Made by a program: the position numbers and the translations under genes. From Desulfomonile tiedjei (GTDB taxonomy: Bacteria > Desulfobacterota > Desulfomonilia > Desulfomonilales > Desulfomonilaceae): a stretch of 64,000 bases of DNA. The stretch is taken from NCBI GenBank assembly GCA_016218715.1, contig JACRDG010000068.1, positions 1-64,000 of the forward strand. Direction: 5' to 3'. The notes under the pieces are model-generated. The model had not been told where the DNA came from and did no database searches. It saw only the letters and a program-made list of their open reading frames with translations. This document shows positions 44,761 through 54,526 of this stretch, in pieces (the first letter of the stretch is position 1; the number at the start of each line of letters is the position of its first letter).

Positions 44761-45909
44761 TTACACCCGGTGCAAATTCAGCAGGTCCTGTGCGATAGAC
44801 ATTCGGGCCAGCTCCGAGGTGGTCCCCGCGATGGCCGCGTACTTGGCGTCCCGGTACCCGCGTTCCACGACATTCCCCGACACGTACGCGTCCCCTGCCG
44901 CGATCTGCATGGCCAGGGAGGCAACCCGCTCCGAGGCCTCTGCGGAGAATACCTTGGCGCAGTGAATCAAGGTCGGCGCTTCGTCGGCAGCGGTCGCGTG
45001 CAGCCATGCGGTACGATATGCCAGGAGTTGAGCGGTCTGCGCGAGGGTCAGCATCTCCGCCAGCTTGAACCGGACCTCCTGGTGTTTGCCTACCGCCTTT
45101 CCATCACGAACATGCCCGCTCGCGTGCCTTCTCGCTTCTGCGAGGGTTCGGTGCATGAGACCCACGGAAGCGACGCTCAAGACCAGATTGTCAATCTGTC
45201 GGAGCCATTCGAGCGGCTTCGCGTCGCGAAAAGGGCCCAGCACCCGCGATCGAGGGACCCGCACCGCGGTCAGATCGAGCGATGACACGGCAACCCCGTT
45301 GTACCCGAGGGTCTGAAGCCTCGTACCTACAGCGACTCCCTCCATCCGCGGCTCCACGAGAAACACAGCGAGGAGTCCGTCCACCTCGCCGGTCACCGCA
45401 ATGTAATCCGCAATGGGACCGTTGCTCGCGAAGCTCTTTCTCCCGTTGACGACAAAGGAATCGCCGTCCTCGCGGGCCGAAGTTCTCGAAGTACCGGGCT
45501 CGTTTCCCGCCGGTTCGCTCATGGCGACTGCAGCGACGATTTCTCCCCGGAAGAGCGGCTCAAGGATGTCTCGCACCTGTTCCGGTTCGCCGAATCCTTT
45601 GAGAAGCCCGCCAAAAAGGCGCGCGGTCGTCTCCACCGCTAGGAACAGAGAGCCAGAAAACAGTGCCACCTCTTCCTGACCGGCCATGAGCCGCAAAGTC
45701 TCGGACGCGGCCTCCGGGCCCATGCCAAGGCTGAGATACCCCGTTTCCGAGAGACGCCTGAGAAACATACCGGTCGTGGCTTTCAACTCAGGCAGTTCCG
45801 CTCGTTCCAGGCCTTCCAGCGCGGTCACGGACTCGCTGTCGAAGAGTGCGGCAACACGGCTCTTGAAATCCAGGTCTTCCGCGGTCCAATCGAAATTCAT
45901 GGGTTCCAA
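44761..45909 (-). CDS. Divergent acyl-CoA dehydrogenase family protein
   Basis: 382 residues with the acyl-CoA dehydrogenase fold but weak motifs. MSEPAGNEPG stands for the usual TEPGAGSD; the helix that carries the Glu in its relatives reads RQIDNLVL; the late IHGGYGY segment reads IAAGDAYVSG; and the short-chain Glu site is Ala (AIAGTTSEL). Neither usual catalytic Glu is visible. It may be an inactive partner of the neighbouring dehydrogenase, or use a different base. It lies 3 bp from that gene and 4 bp from the carboxyltransferase gene, so it is firmly in the operon. Confidence 0.9.
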   Translation of the reverse strand: MEPMNFDWTAEDLDFKSRVAALFDSESVTALEGLERAELPELKATTGMFLRRLSETGYLSLGMGPEAASETLRLMAGQEEVALFSGSLFLAVETTARLFGGLLKGFGEPEQVRDILEPLFRGEIVAAVAMSEPAGNEPGTSRTSAREDGDSFVVNGRKSFASNGPIADYIAVTGEVDGLLAVFLVEPRMEGVAVGTRLQTLGYNGVAVSSLDLTAVRVPRSRVLGPFRDAKPLEWLRQIDNLVLSVASVGLMHRTLAEARRHASGHVRDGKAVGKHQEVRFKLAEMLTLAQTAQLLAYRTAWLHATAADEAPTLIHCAKVFSAEASERVASLAMQIAAGDAYVSGNVVERGYRDAKYAAIAGTTSELARMSIAQDLLNLHRV

Positions 45910-45912
45910 CCT

Positions 45913-47055
45913 TCACATGAGACGGGAGATGAGAACCTTCTGCACATCCGAGGTTCCGCCGCCGATGGGCGCGAGACGACTATCCCGGAAAATCCGTTCC
46001 ACATCGTATTCGTGGCAGTAACCGTATCCGCCCATTATGATCATTGCGTCATTCGTGGGGCCGAGCGACCAGTCGCCGACGAAGAGCTTTGCCACCGCTG
46101 CCTCCAGGTGATTCAGCGGCCTCCCCTGGTCTTTGCACCAGGCAATGCGGTACACGAGCGACCGGGCAGCTTCGAGGAAGATCTTCAAGTCGGCGAGCTT
46201 GTGCCTTACCCCCTGGAAGTAAGCTATCGGGCGGCCGAATTGCTCTCTCTGCTGCGCGTACCGAGTGCACCGCTCGATGAGAAATGCGATAGCACCAATG
46301 AACGGCGCGAGCAGAGCGCTCCGATCCCACTCCACCGTCTGCATGGCCATCATGAAGCCGTTGCCTTCAGAACCCACAAGGTTTTCAGCAGGGATAACAC
46401 AATCCTCGAACACCAGTTCCGACGTGGGCGACGAGTGAACCCCCATCTTGATGAGGTTCCGGCTGACGGTGAAACCAGGAGTACCTTTTTCCACGATAAA
46501 TGCCGAGATCCCCGCATGGCCCGCGGCCGGATCGGTCTTGGCGTATATCAGGGCCACGTCCGCGATCCCGCCGTTCGTGATGAACATCTTGCTCCCGTTG
46601 AGGACCCAGGTATCTCCTTTTCGCTCGGCCCTCGTGCGCAGAGATGCCACGTCGGAACCGGCACCCGGCTCGGTGAGCCCCATACAACCGACCTTCGCTC
46701 CGGTCGCCAGGGGTGGGATGTATTTCCGCCGCTGCTCTTCGGTGCCGTGCGCGAAGATCGTGTCCGCGCAAAGGAATGTGTGTGCGCCGTAGCTGAGCGT
46801 GAGGCCGCCGTCGACGCCGGATTCACCGAGCGCCTCCGAGGCCAGCACCGTGGTGACCACGTCAGCGCCGCTGCCGCCGTATTCTTCAGGGAAATGCAGG
46901 CCGAGAATCCCAAATTCGCCGAGGCGCTTCCAGGATTCCCAGTCAAAGCGGCTTTCGAGATCGTGTTGCTGGGCCCTCGGCGCGATCTCCTTGCGGGCAA
47001 ACTTGAGCACCTGCTCCCTGAACATGAGCTGTTCATCGGAAAAGGAAAAATCCAT
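45913..47055 (-). CDS. Acyl-CoA dehydrogenase
   Basis: 380 residues with strong family motifs: LTEPGAGSDVASLRTRAE, REQFGRPIAYFQGVRHKLAD, and MGGYGYCHEYDVERIFRDSR. The short-chain Glu position is Gly (IGGGTSDV), and the mid-helix position reads VEWDRS, so the base may be Asp or the preceding Glu. First structural gene after the TetR gene in the operon. By analogy with liuA/atuD it would make the enoyl-CoA that the carboxylase acts on. Confidence 0.95.
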   Translation of the reverse strand: MDFSFSDEQLMFREQVLKFARKEIAPRAQQHDLESRFDWESWKRLGEFGILGLHFPEEYGGSGADVVTTVLASEALGESGVDGGLTLSYGAHTFLCADTIFAHGTEEQRRKYIPPLATGAKVGCMGLTEPGAGSDVASLRTRAERKGDTWVLNGSKMFITNGGIADVALIYAKTDPAAGHAGISAFIVEKGTPGFTVSRNLIKMGVHSSPTSELVFEDCVIPAENLVGSEGNGFMMAMQTVEWDRSALLAPFIGAIAFLIERCTRYAQQREQFGRPIAYFQGVRHKLADLKIFLEAARSLVYRIAWCKDQGRPLNHLEAAVAKLFVGDWSLGPTNDAMIIMGGYGYCHEYDVERIFRDSRLAPIGGGTSDVQKVLISRLM

Positions 47056-47080
47056 GGAAAATTCCCCCGGGCGGATTGCT

Positions 47081-47710
47081 CTACTTGCCTTCCTGCGAGG
47101 CGCGTGCCCCTTTAAGAAATACTTCCAGGAGGGCCGTGGCGATGCGTTGCTTTTCAGATCGGCCTTTGAGCGGGCGTCCTTCGAGGACCATGATGGAGAT
47201 GAAGCTTTCCAGGGCGCCGAGAAAGATGTACGTCAGGTACCGGGGCTTGATGTCTGAACGGAGTATTTTTTGAGTCTGACCCCACGCGATGATCTTCTCG
47301 GTATTGCCCATGAAGACCCGGAACATCTGCACGCGTTCCTGGGTGAGGGCGGCAGAAGAACGAGAGATCTCCGTGATGAAAATATGCACCAGATCCGGTC
47401 TCTTCTCGTATTGGTCGAGGAAATAACCCACGATTGCAGCGAGTTGTTCCTCAAGGGACGGAGGCTGGGTCTGGTACTGGTCCATCATGGTGAAGAGGCC
47501 GCTCCACCACTCGGTCAGGATGGCATCGAACAGGTCGGCCTTGCTCTTGAAATAATGATAAACGAGGCCATAAGAGATGCCCGCGGCCTGGGCAATGTCC
47601 GTGATCCGCGCCTGATGGTATCCTTTCTCGCGGATGACGCGACAGGCCGCGTCGAAGATGGCGGCTTCTTTTTCTTTCTTGGCGTCGTTGTGCGTCTTAT
47701 GGGGCTGCAT
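47081..47710 (-). CDS. TetR-family transcriptional regulator
   Basis: 209 residues. The N-terminal helix-turn-helix (about 18-62) has ITDIAQAAGISYGLVYHYF followed by KADLF, typical of TetR/AcrR proteins; the rest is a helical ligand-binding domain. It is the first gene of the operon, 25 bp before the acyl-CoA dehydrogenase gene, and probably represses it until an acyl-CoA intermediate binds (FadR/LiuR-like logic, inference). No ribosome site precedes the ATG, and a promoter -10 lies only six bases upstream, suggesting a leaderless message. Confidence 0.92.
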   Translation of the reverse strand: MQPHKTHNDAKKEKEAAIFDAACRVIREKGYHQARITDIAQAAGISYGLVYHYFKSKADLFDAILTEWWSGLFTMMDQYQTQPPSLEEQLAAIVGYFLDQYEKRPDLVHIFITEISRSSAALTQERVQMFRVFMGNTEKIIAWGQTQKILRSDIKPRYLTYIFLGALESFISIMVLEGRPLKGRSEKQRIATALLEVFLKGARASQEGK

Positions 47711-47716
47711 ACCGGG

Positions 47717-47747
47717 AAAGTACCAGTCTTAGATTGATATGTCAATC
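47717..47747 (-). promoter_or_regulatory. tetR promoter overlapped by a palindromic operator
   Basis: On the minus strand, TTGACA (47745-47740), a 17-bp spacer and TACTTT (47722-47717) form a sigma-70-like promoter. The palindrome GATTGA-TATG-TCAATC (47732-47747) covers the -35 box, a classic place for TetR-type autorepression. The start codon is at 47710, so the transcript would be almost leaderless. Confidence 0.55.
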
Positions 47748-47909
47748 AACTTTTCTCCCCGTACTCCCTCTTCCCCGCGGACCCCGCACTTGACACAGGC
47801 GGGTCGGAATTCTAAGCTGCCGCCATGTCGTGGAAATTGGTGAGCCGCTGCCTGCCTCTGTAAGGAGCGATGGACCGGGGCTGACGCGACGATCCCTCAA
47901 AGGTGGAAC

Positions 47910-49022
47910 ATGGCTTCGGCATTGCCGTCCTATCTCCCAACCAGATTCCAGCGGATACACCTGGAACTGACCAACCGCTGCAATTTCTCGTGCGTGTTCT
48001 GCCCTGACGGCAGGATGACCCGGAAACGCGGGAGCATGGACGAGGCGCTGGCAAAGTCCGCGATCGACCAGATCGCTGACCTGGACATCACGGAAAAGAT
48101 CACCTTTCACGTTATGGGAGAGCCGCTCCTTCACCCTGCGTTCTTCTCGATACTCGACCACGCGGCGTTGCGAAAAGTCCCCGTCGGGCTCACCACCAAC
48201 GGCGCAATGCTCAGGCCGGAGACGATCCGCAAGCTCGCGGAGCGGGACCTTCATCAGATAGATATTTCTCTCCAGACCCCTGACGAAGAGACCTTTCAGA
48301 AGACAAGAGGCGCACGAGTCGATTTCGCCGCGTACCGCAATGGCCTGCTCGATTTGATGGCCGCGTGCGCGAGCCGACCGAATCCCCCGATATTCAAGAT
48401 TCGTATCATGACCACGCGGTTTGCCGGCAAGATGCGCGAAAAGCTCGGAATCCCGAACTTCATGGGAAGCTCCGCGCTGCTCAGGCAGACGGTGCGGGAA
48501 TGGACCGACGTGATCTACGAGCGCCTCGGGCTGGAGCCGATCCCGCCGGCCAAACTGGCCAAGCGGATCAACAGAATCTCCATCCACGCGTGGAACGTGA
48601 TCGAGGTGAGCCCCAAGATCGTCATCGAAACGTACATCCTCACCGACTGGGGGAACGCGTTCACGGACGGAGAGGTCATCGAAGCCCGAAAAGGGTATTG
48701 CTTCGGCATGCGGGACCACTTTGCGATTCTGCACTCAGGAGATGTGACGCTCTGCTGCATCGATTACGAGGGTCGCACCGCGGTGGGCAATCTGAAGGAG
48801 TCTTCGCTGCTCGAGATCCTGAGCAGCCCGCGAGTCGAGGAAATTGTGCGGGGATTCCACCGCGGTCTCCTCGTCGATCCGTACTGCCGGAGATGCCTCG
48901 GGAGCAGTACCAGACTCGGCTCGTGGGTCAAACCCACGATGTCCGTGATCGGCCTGAAGATCCTCAAACCCTTTTTCTACCGCAAGTACCGGCTGTTCGA
49001 TGATGAATCGGCTGGCAGGTAA
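47910..49022 (+). CDS. Radical SAM protein with SPASM-like C-terminus
   Basis: 370 residues. The radical SAM cluster CxxxCxxC is CNFSCVFC (24-31). The SAM-binding region has HVMGEPLLHP. The C-terminal part has CFGMRDH, CCIDYEG, then VGNLKESSLLEIL and CRRC, the usual layout of a SPASM auxiliary [4Fe-4S] domain. Such enzymes modify peptides or act on carbohydrates and cofactors. No precursor peptide gene is evident nearby. It is divergent from the tetR gene, with AAAGGTGG before its ATG. Substrate unknown. Confidence 0.92.
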   Translation: MASALPSYLPTRFQRIHLELTNRCNFSCVFCPDGRMTRKRGSMDEALAKSAIDQIADLDITEKITFHVMGEPLLHPAFFSILDHAALRKVPVGLTTNGAMLRPETIRKLAERDLHQIDISLQTPDEETFQKTRGARVDFAAYRNGLLDLMAACASRPNPPIFKIRIMTTRFAGKMREKLGIPNFMGSSALLRQTVREWTDVIYERLGLEPIPPAKLAKRINRISIHAWNVIEVSPKIVIETYILTDWGNAFTDGEVIEARKGYCFGMRDHFAILHSGDVTLCCIDYEGRTAVGNLKESSLLEILSSPRVEEIVRGFHRGLLVDPYCRRCLGSSTRLGSWVKPTMSVIGLKILKPFFYRKYRLFDDESAGR

Positions 49023-49051
49023 GTTCTCAGAAGAGTGGAGCGCCGAGACAA

Positions 49052-49210
49052 ATGAGAAAAGAACTCTTCGATGAATTGGTGGAAAGCGTAAAGGAAGGGA
49101 TGGCGATTCTTCGTGGGGCAATAGAGCCTTCTTCGGCTGTAGCGGTTGAAAAGAAGGAAGGACCGGAGGTGAAGTCTATCGGGAAGACCATTCGCCAGAC
49201 GCCCTCCTAA
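49052..49210 (+). pseudogene. Truncated XRE-type antitoxin fragment
   Basis: A 52-codon frame begins MRKELFDELVESVKEGMAIL, the helical N-terminus typical of HigA/XRE-type antitoxins that normally continue into a helix-turn-helix. Here the frame ends at TAA with no HTH. The 190-bp inverted-repeat element begins only 14 bp downstream. I read it as a truncated antitoxin gene, possibly damaged by that insertion; a functional short peptide is less likely. Confidence 0.6.
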
Positions 49211-49224
49211 TGATGCACACCTCC

Positions 49225-49415
49225 CTTAGTACTGCGTTTCATCAATACGGTCTCGGATTCCTGCTTCTCCTGTGTGAGTAGGAGCCGCCTTTACTTGTAG
49301 CGACCGGCCTCCGTGCCGGTCGTTCAGAATGGCCCGGCAGGGACGCCGGGCTCGACGAAGAGGGGGATGGCGTGAAGTACCGAGTGGCACCGTATTTACG
49401 AAAAGAAGTACTTAG
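49225..49415 (-). mobile_element. MITE-like 191-bp element, copy 2
   Basis: Same element as 10249-10437 in the opposite orientation. The left end CTTAGTACTGCGTTTCAT matches the other copy's right end, and the right end (CGTATTTACG) matches its left end. The two internal hairpins (GACCGGC and GCCCGGC stems, 49300-49352) are conserved over about 55 bp. It sits between the antitoxin fragment and the next membrane-protein gene, whose stop codon lies inside its last bases. Confidence 0.75.
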
Positions 49416-50155
49416 GGCCGTTTCCAAGAAGACCGATCCATCCAGACAAGGATTGTGGCGAACACGAGCATCCATAGCCCCATTACCGAGAACGCGAGCA
49501 GCGCCCTGAACCTGCCCTGTACACCAAGACTGTCGGCCAATAAGTATCCGAGGATGACGGTGATCGGAACGCCCATTCCGCCTACAACCGCAAGTGCGAC
49601 CTTTGGCGGAGACCAGTCCCTTTCTTTCGTTTGTCGGGTCCCTTCAGCCTGTTCGCCGTGCGAGACGTCGGTTATCATCCGATGCAGCATCCAATAATAA
49701 CCGACTACAAGACAGATCGGAGATACCGGACTCTCAAGCAACTGATTCCCTGGTTTCCTGAGCTTGTCTGCCATCGCGGACAGAAATGACGCAGGTCCCA
49801 ATGAAGCCGAAGGAATGGATTCGAGACAGGCAAATGCCAGTAACACTGCCGACAACATCACCACAAAGCTTACCGCGACGGGCCAACCCAGGCAGATCAT
49901 TCTTCCGATGAAATCGGTATTGTCCCCGTTTCTGTTGACCCTGTAGCAAATTATGGTTCCGATGATCGCGATGGTCAGGTATACAGCCGCGTAAATTAGG
50001 GACTCAAGTCCTAAACTGCCTCCTGAACAGAACAATAGGAGAGCCCCTATGCTCAATGCGACTAGGGTGGCCAGCAAGTACTTGAGCCGTTCCCGTTCGT
50101 CGACCCGGCCCGCTCGCAAGTCTTCCGCCAGTTTCGACGTATTCCACCAGTACAT
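49412..50155 (-). CDS. Polytopic membrane protein of unknown function
   Basis: 247 residues. ATG 50155 has GGAGGGAG nearby, so the product starts MYWWNTSKLAEDLRAGRVDE. About six membrane helices follow (roughly 25-45, 50-70, 85-107, 145-163, 185-205, 215-237) with a charged cytosolic stretch between the fourth and fifth. No family recognised. Its stop codon falls within the terminal repeat of the MITE-like element, so the C-terminus could have been altered by the insertion. It follows the ankyrin gene on the same strand after 81 bp. Confidence 0.78.
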   Translation of the reverse strand: MYWWNTSKLAEDLRAGRVDERERLKYLLATLVALSIGALLLFCSGGSLGLESLIYAAVYLTIAIIGTIICYRVNRNGDNTDFIGRMICLGWPVAVSFVVMLSAVLLAFACLESIPSASLGPASFLSAMADKLRKPGNQLLESPVSPICLVVGYYWMLHRMITDVSHGEQAEGTRQTKERDWSPPKVALAVVGGMGVPITVILGYLLADSLGVQGRFRALLAFSVMGLWMLVFATILVWMDRSSWKRP

Positions 50156-50236
50156 CTGCTCCCTCCTCGGCAAACGGTATTACACCATGCGAGCCACCCT
50201 CTGGAGTCTCACTCCTGCCTCGGTCGGTTGCATTTC

Positions 50237-51436
50237 TTAGTGCCGCGGCCGGTCACGTTTTCGCAATCCCTGGATCGCGTCCCAGACACTGCCTCCTTTA
50301 ACCAAAAGGAGTGCAGCGGCGTCAATCTGACCTTTGGCGACAGCAAGCGTCATTGCAGTCAGGCCATCGGGAGTCCTTGCGTTGACATCGGCCCCTTCCT
50401 CGAGAAGCAGCCTCACAACGTCAGAGTGACCGAACATGGAAGCGGTCATCAATGCGGTCAAACCACGCGCATCTCGTGCTTCGAGATCGACGTCTTTACT
50501 CAGGAGCAGTTTCGCCATATTGACGTATCCTCTGGACGAAGCGGCTATCAAGGCCGTGTCGCCACTGCTATTCGCTATATTGACATCAGCTCCATTGTCC
50601 AGAAGCAGCCTTACCACCCCGGAGTGTCCAGACAGGGAAGCCCGCATGAGTGCCGTCATGCCGCTCATGTCACGTGTATCGAGGTCGGCTCCTTTATTCA
50701 AAACCAATTTGACGATTTCCAGATATCCACTATCGGAAGCACAGATCAATGGAGTTCGTCCGTCGCTTCCTTGCACTTGGACATCGGCACCTCTTTCCAC
50801 CAGGAGATCCACAAGGCCTAGGTGGTGATCATTACATGCCCTCATCAGTGCTGTCCAGCCGTCGTGCGACTTCGCATCTATCTGAGCCCCTTTATCGATC
50901 AAGAGCTTGACGACATCGAGCTGACGATGACAACAAGCCTGCATCAATGGAGTCCAGCCGCGGGTATCTGCTGCGTTGAGATCAGCTCCTTTGTCTAGCA
51001 GAAGCCTGACTACATCTGCATTGATCTCGGCTGAAGCCCATGTCAACGCGGTCATGCCGTTGTAGTCCTTGGTATCGACTTCCGCTCCATTTTCCAGGAG
51101 CTGCCTGACGATTTCGAGATCTCTGCTGTAAGAAGCGCAGATCAATGCCGTCCCGCCGTCGCGTCCTTGCATACGGACATGGGCACCCTTTTGAAGTAGA
51201 AGTTTCACGGCATCAAGGTGCCCATAACGACTTGCCCACATCAAAGCCGTCCAGCCCCTGGCATCCTTTGTATTGACATCTGCTCCCTTGTCCAGGGACT
51301 CTCGAACCTGATGCAGGTCGCCACGTCCTGCACCCAGTATCAATTCCATGTCGTGGCCAGCATAGGCGGTCGAACACCAGACCGCACGTGCAATCAGCAC
51401 CCCTGCGCCTATCCACCCGATCCAGTGCCGATGCAT
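50237..51436 (-). CDS. Exported protein of eleven ankyrin repeats
   Basis: 399 residues. A signal peptide (about 1-27, cleavage near AYAGHD) is followed by eleven 33-residue ankyrin repeats that fill almost the whole protein, ending in a short basic tail. Repeats 2-4 and 6-8 match closely (both contain TALI/TPLICAS, GMTAL and the VQ/RMQG linker), so a four-repeat block was duplicated. ATG 51436 has GGAGG upstream; the in-frame ATG 51457 is less supported. A periplasmic protein-binding scaffold is likely. It is upstream of the membrane-protein gene at 49412-50155 and may be co-transcribed with it. Confidence 0.9.
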   Translation of the reverse strand: MHRHWIGWIGAGVLIARAVWCSTAYAGHDMELILGAGRGDLHQVRESLDKGADVNTKDARGWTALMWASRYGHLDAVKLLLQKGAHVRMQGRDGGTALICASYSRDLEIVRQLLENGAEVDTKDYNGMTALTWASAEINADVVRLLLDKGADLNAADTRGWTPLMQACCHRQLDVVKLLIDKGAQIDAKSHDGWTALMRACNDHHLGLVDLLVERGADVQVQGSDGRTPLICASDSGYLEIVKLVLNKGADLDTRDMSGMTALMRASLSGHSGVVRLLLDNGADVNIANSSGDTALIAASSRGYVNMAKLLLSKDVDLEARDARGLTALMTASMFGHSDVVRLLLEEGADVNARTPDGLTAMTLAVAKGQIDAAALLLVKGGSVWDAIQGLRKRDRPRH

Positions 51437-51674
51437 CTTGAGCCTCCTGCCCCGCATTGTGGTTGGTTAGATTATTCCTCGGATACTCCGGACGCTTAGA
51501 GTTCGCAGTCCTGAACCTTATGGCTACGCTTCCTCTCCGGCATGGTCAAGCAATTTGATCCTGGCTGCCAAGTTTGACATTGGACCTTTGCCTCAGCCAG
51601 TGAGATACGCCGTTGGTCTTTTCTTGTGCGGTGAGTATTCTTAGGACAGATTCAGCAAGCGCAGGTGAGTTCTG

Positions 51675-52127
51675 ATGAAAGTCGTCTACTACGACCACCA
51701 CGGCCCCAAGAATCAGCCGGGTTTTCGGGGCGGAGGCTCTGCCTGGTGGGTCGGCTCCGACCCGGATAGGCCTTGGGACGAGCATTTTGCAGAGTTCGAC
51801 ATCTCGGAGCAGCTCTATTGGGCGATATTTCATCTGGGCATTGTTGATGATTTCTATGAGCTGCCCCATGACGGCCTGTTGGGAGCATATGAAGAGGGCA
51901 TTCTGCTGGCATCGGCCCTCGCGGATGCTTCCGCACTTCTCCGTGAAAGGGCAGGTGGACTTACGGAATCGACCTATGAATGGAGCTGTGGGACACAGGT
52001 CCGCCCGGACCAGATAGAGTTCAAGATACGCGTGGATGCAGGGACGCTCAGGCAAGAACTACTGGGGCTTGCCGACTTCTTCAGTTCAGCCGCTTCGCAC
52101 GGCTATGGCGTGCAACTCTGGCTTTGA
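51675..52127 (+). CDS. Hypothetical acidic protein
   Basis: 150 residues with AGGTGAG before the ATG. The protein is acidic and aromatic-rich, with no signal or membrane segment. Phrases such as WWVGSDPDRPWDEHFAEF and FYELPHDGLLGAYEEGILLA look like ordinary folded sequence. I do not recognise the family. A frame also exists on the opposite strand, but composition favours this one. It stands alone. Confidence 0.62.
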   Translation: MKVVYYDHHGPKNQPGFRGGGSAWWVGSDPDRPWDEHFAEFDISEQLYWAIFHLGIVDDFYELPHDGLLGAYEEGILLASALADASALLRERAGGLTESTYEWSCGTQVRPDQIEFKIRVDAGTLRQELLGLADFFSSAASHGYGVQLWL

Positions 52128-52398
52128 GCGACAAGACCGCGTCAATACCTACCCAACGTCGTAGCGAGCATCCAAACCCTGTTCATACATGGATCGGCCA
52201 CACGAGGGTCCACGAGACGTCTTATGACGTGCTGAAGTATAGAAGTAGATGAAAGTCCCCAAACCGTCAGTTTCTGATGCACGGTTCCCATGGCGTTTAT
52301 TCCAGGTCCTGTGTTAGAATTGAAAATGGCTCTCGTTCAGGGCCGGTTCGACCTCACTCTATCGGTCATACCAGTGGGTCGCCGGCCAAGGGGTGTGC

Positions 52399-54261
<1,863 letters not shown>

Positions 54262-54300
54262 GCAGACCTCACCTCATGCCAACTCACATTCCATAGAGTA

Positions 54301-54367
54301 ATTGGGGGGAAGCCTTATTCTAAAGAAGTTCTTCCCGGATTTCTTCTTTGAAAGCGAATCGGTATCA
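54301..54367 (+). repeat. Dispersed AATCGGTATCA repeat, copy 2
   Basis: This copy is the longest: TTGGGGGGAAG, then AAGAAGTTCTTCCC, then TTGAAAGCGAATCGGTATCA. GGGAAG and CTTCCC can pair. The last 20 bases are identical to 12554-12573, and the G-run plus AAGTT portion resembles the hairpin at 62156-62217. It lies between asnB and tatC. Confidence 0.7.
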
Positions 54368-54526
54368 GCCGCTTGCGAGGATAACTCCACCCCGCGGCCG
54401 GAAAACTCCCCCTTACTCCTGCCGCCCTCTGCACCGGGCATGGCCGTCGAGAATGAACGTTGCCGGGGAGGCATGGCTCATGATAGGTTGTGAGCACCAT
54501 TCGCCGGTTCAGGAAGGAAACAACGC

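Noticed and set aside
43047-44798. 583-codon frame on the plus strand
   Set aside because: It mirrors the carboxyltransferase gene; long antisense frames are expected in GC-rich coding DNA.
51546-52055. 169-codon minus-strand frame
   Set aside because: Opposite a plus-strand frame with a good ribosome site and more ordinary composition.
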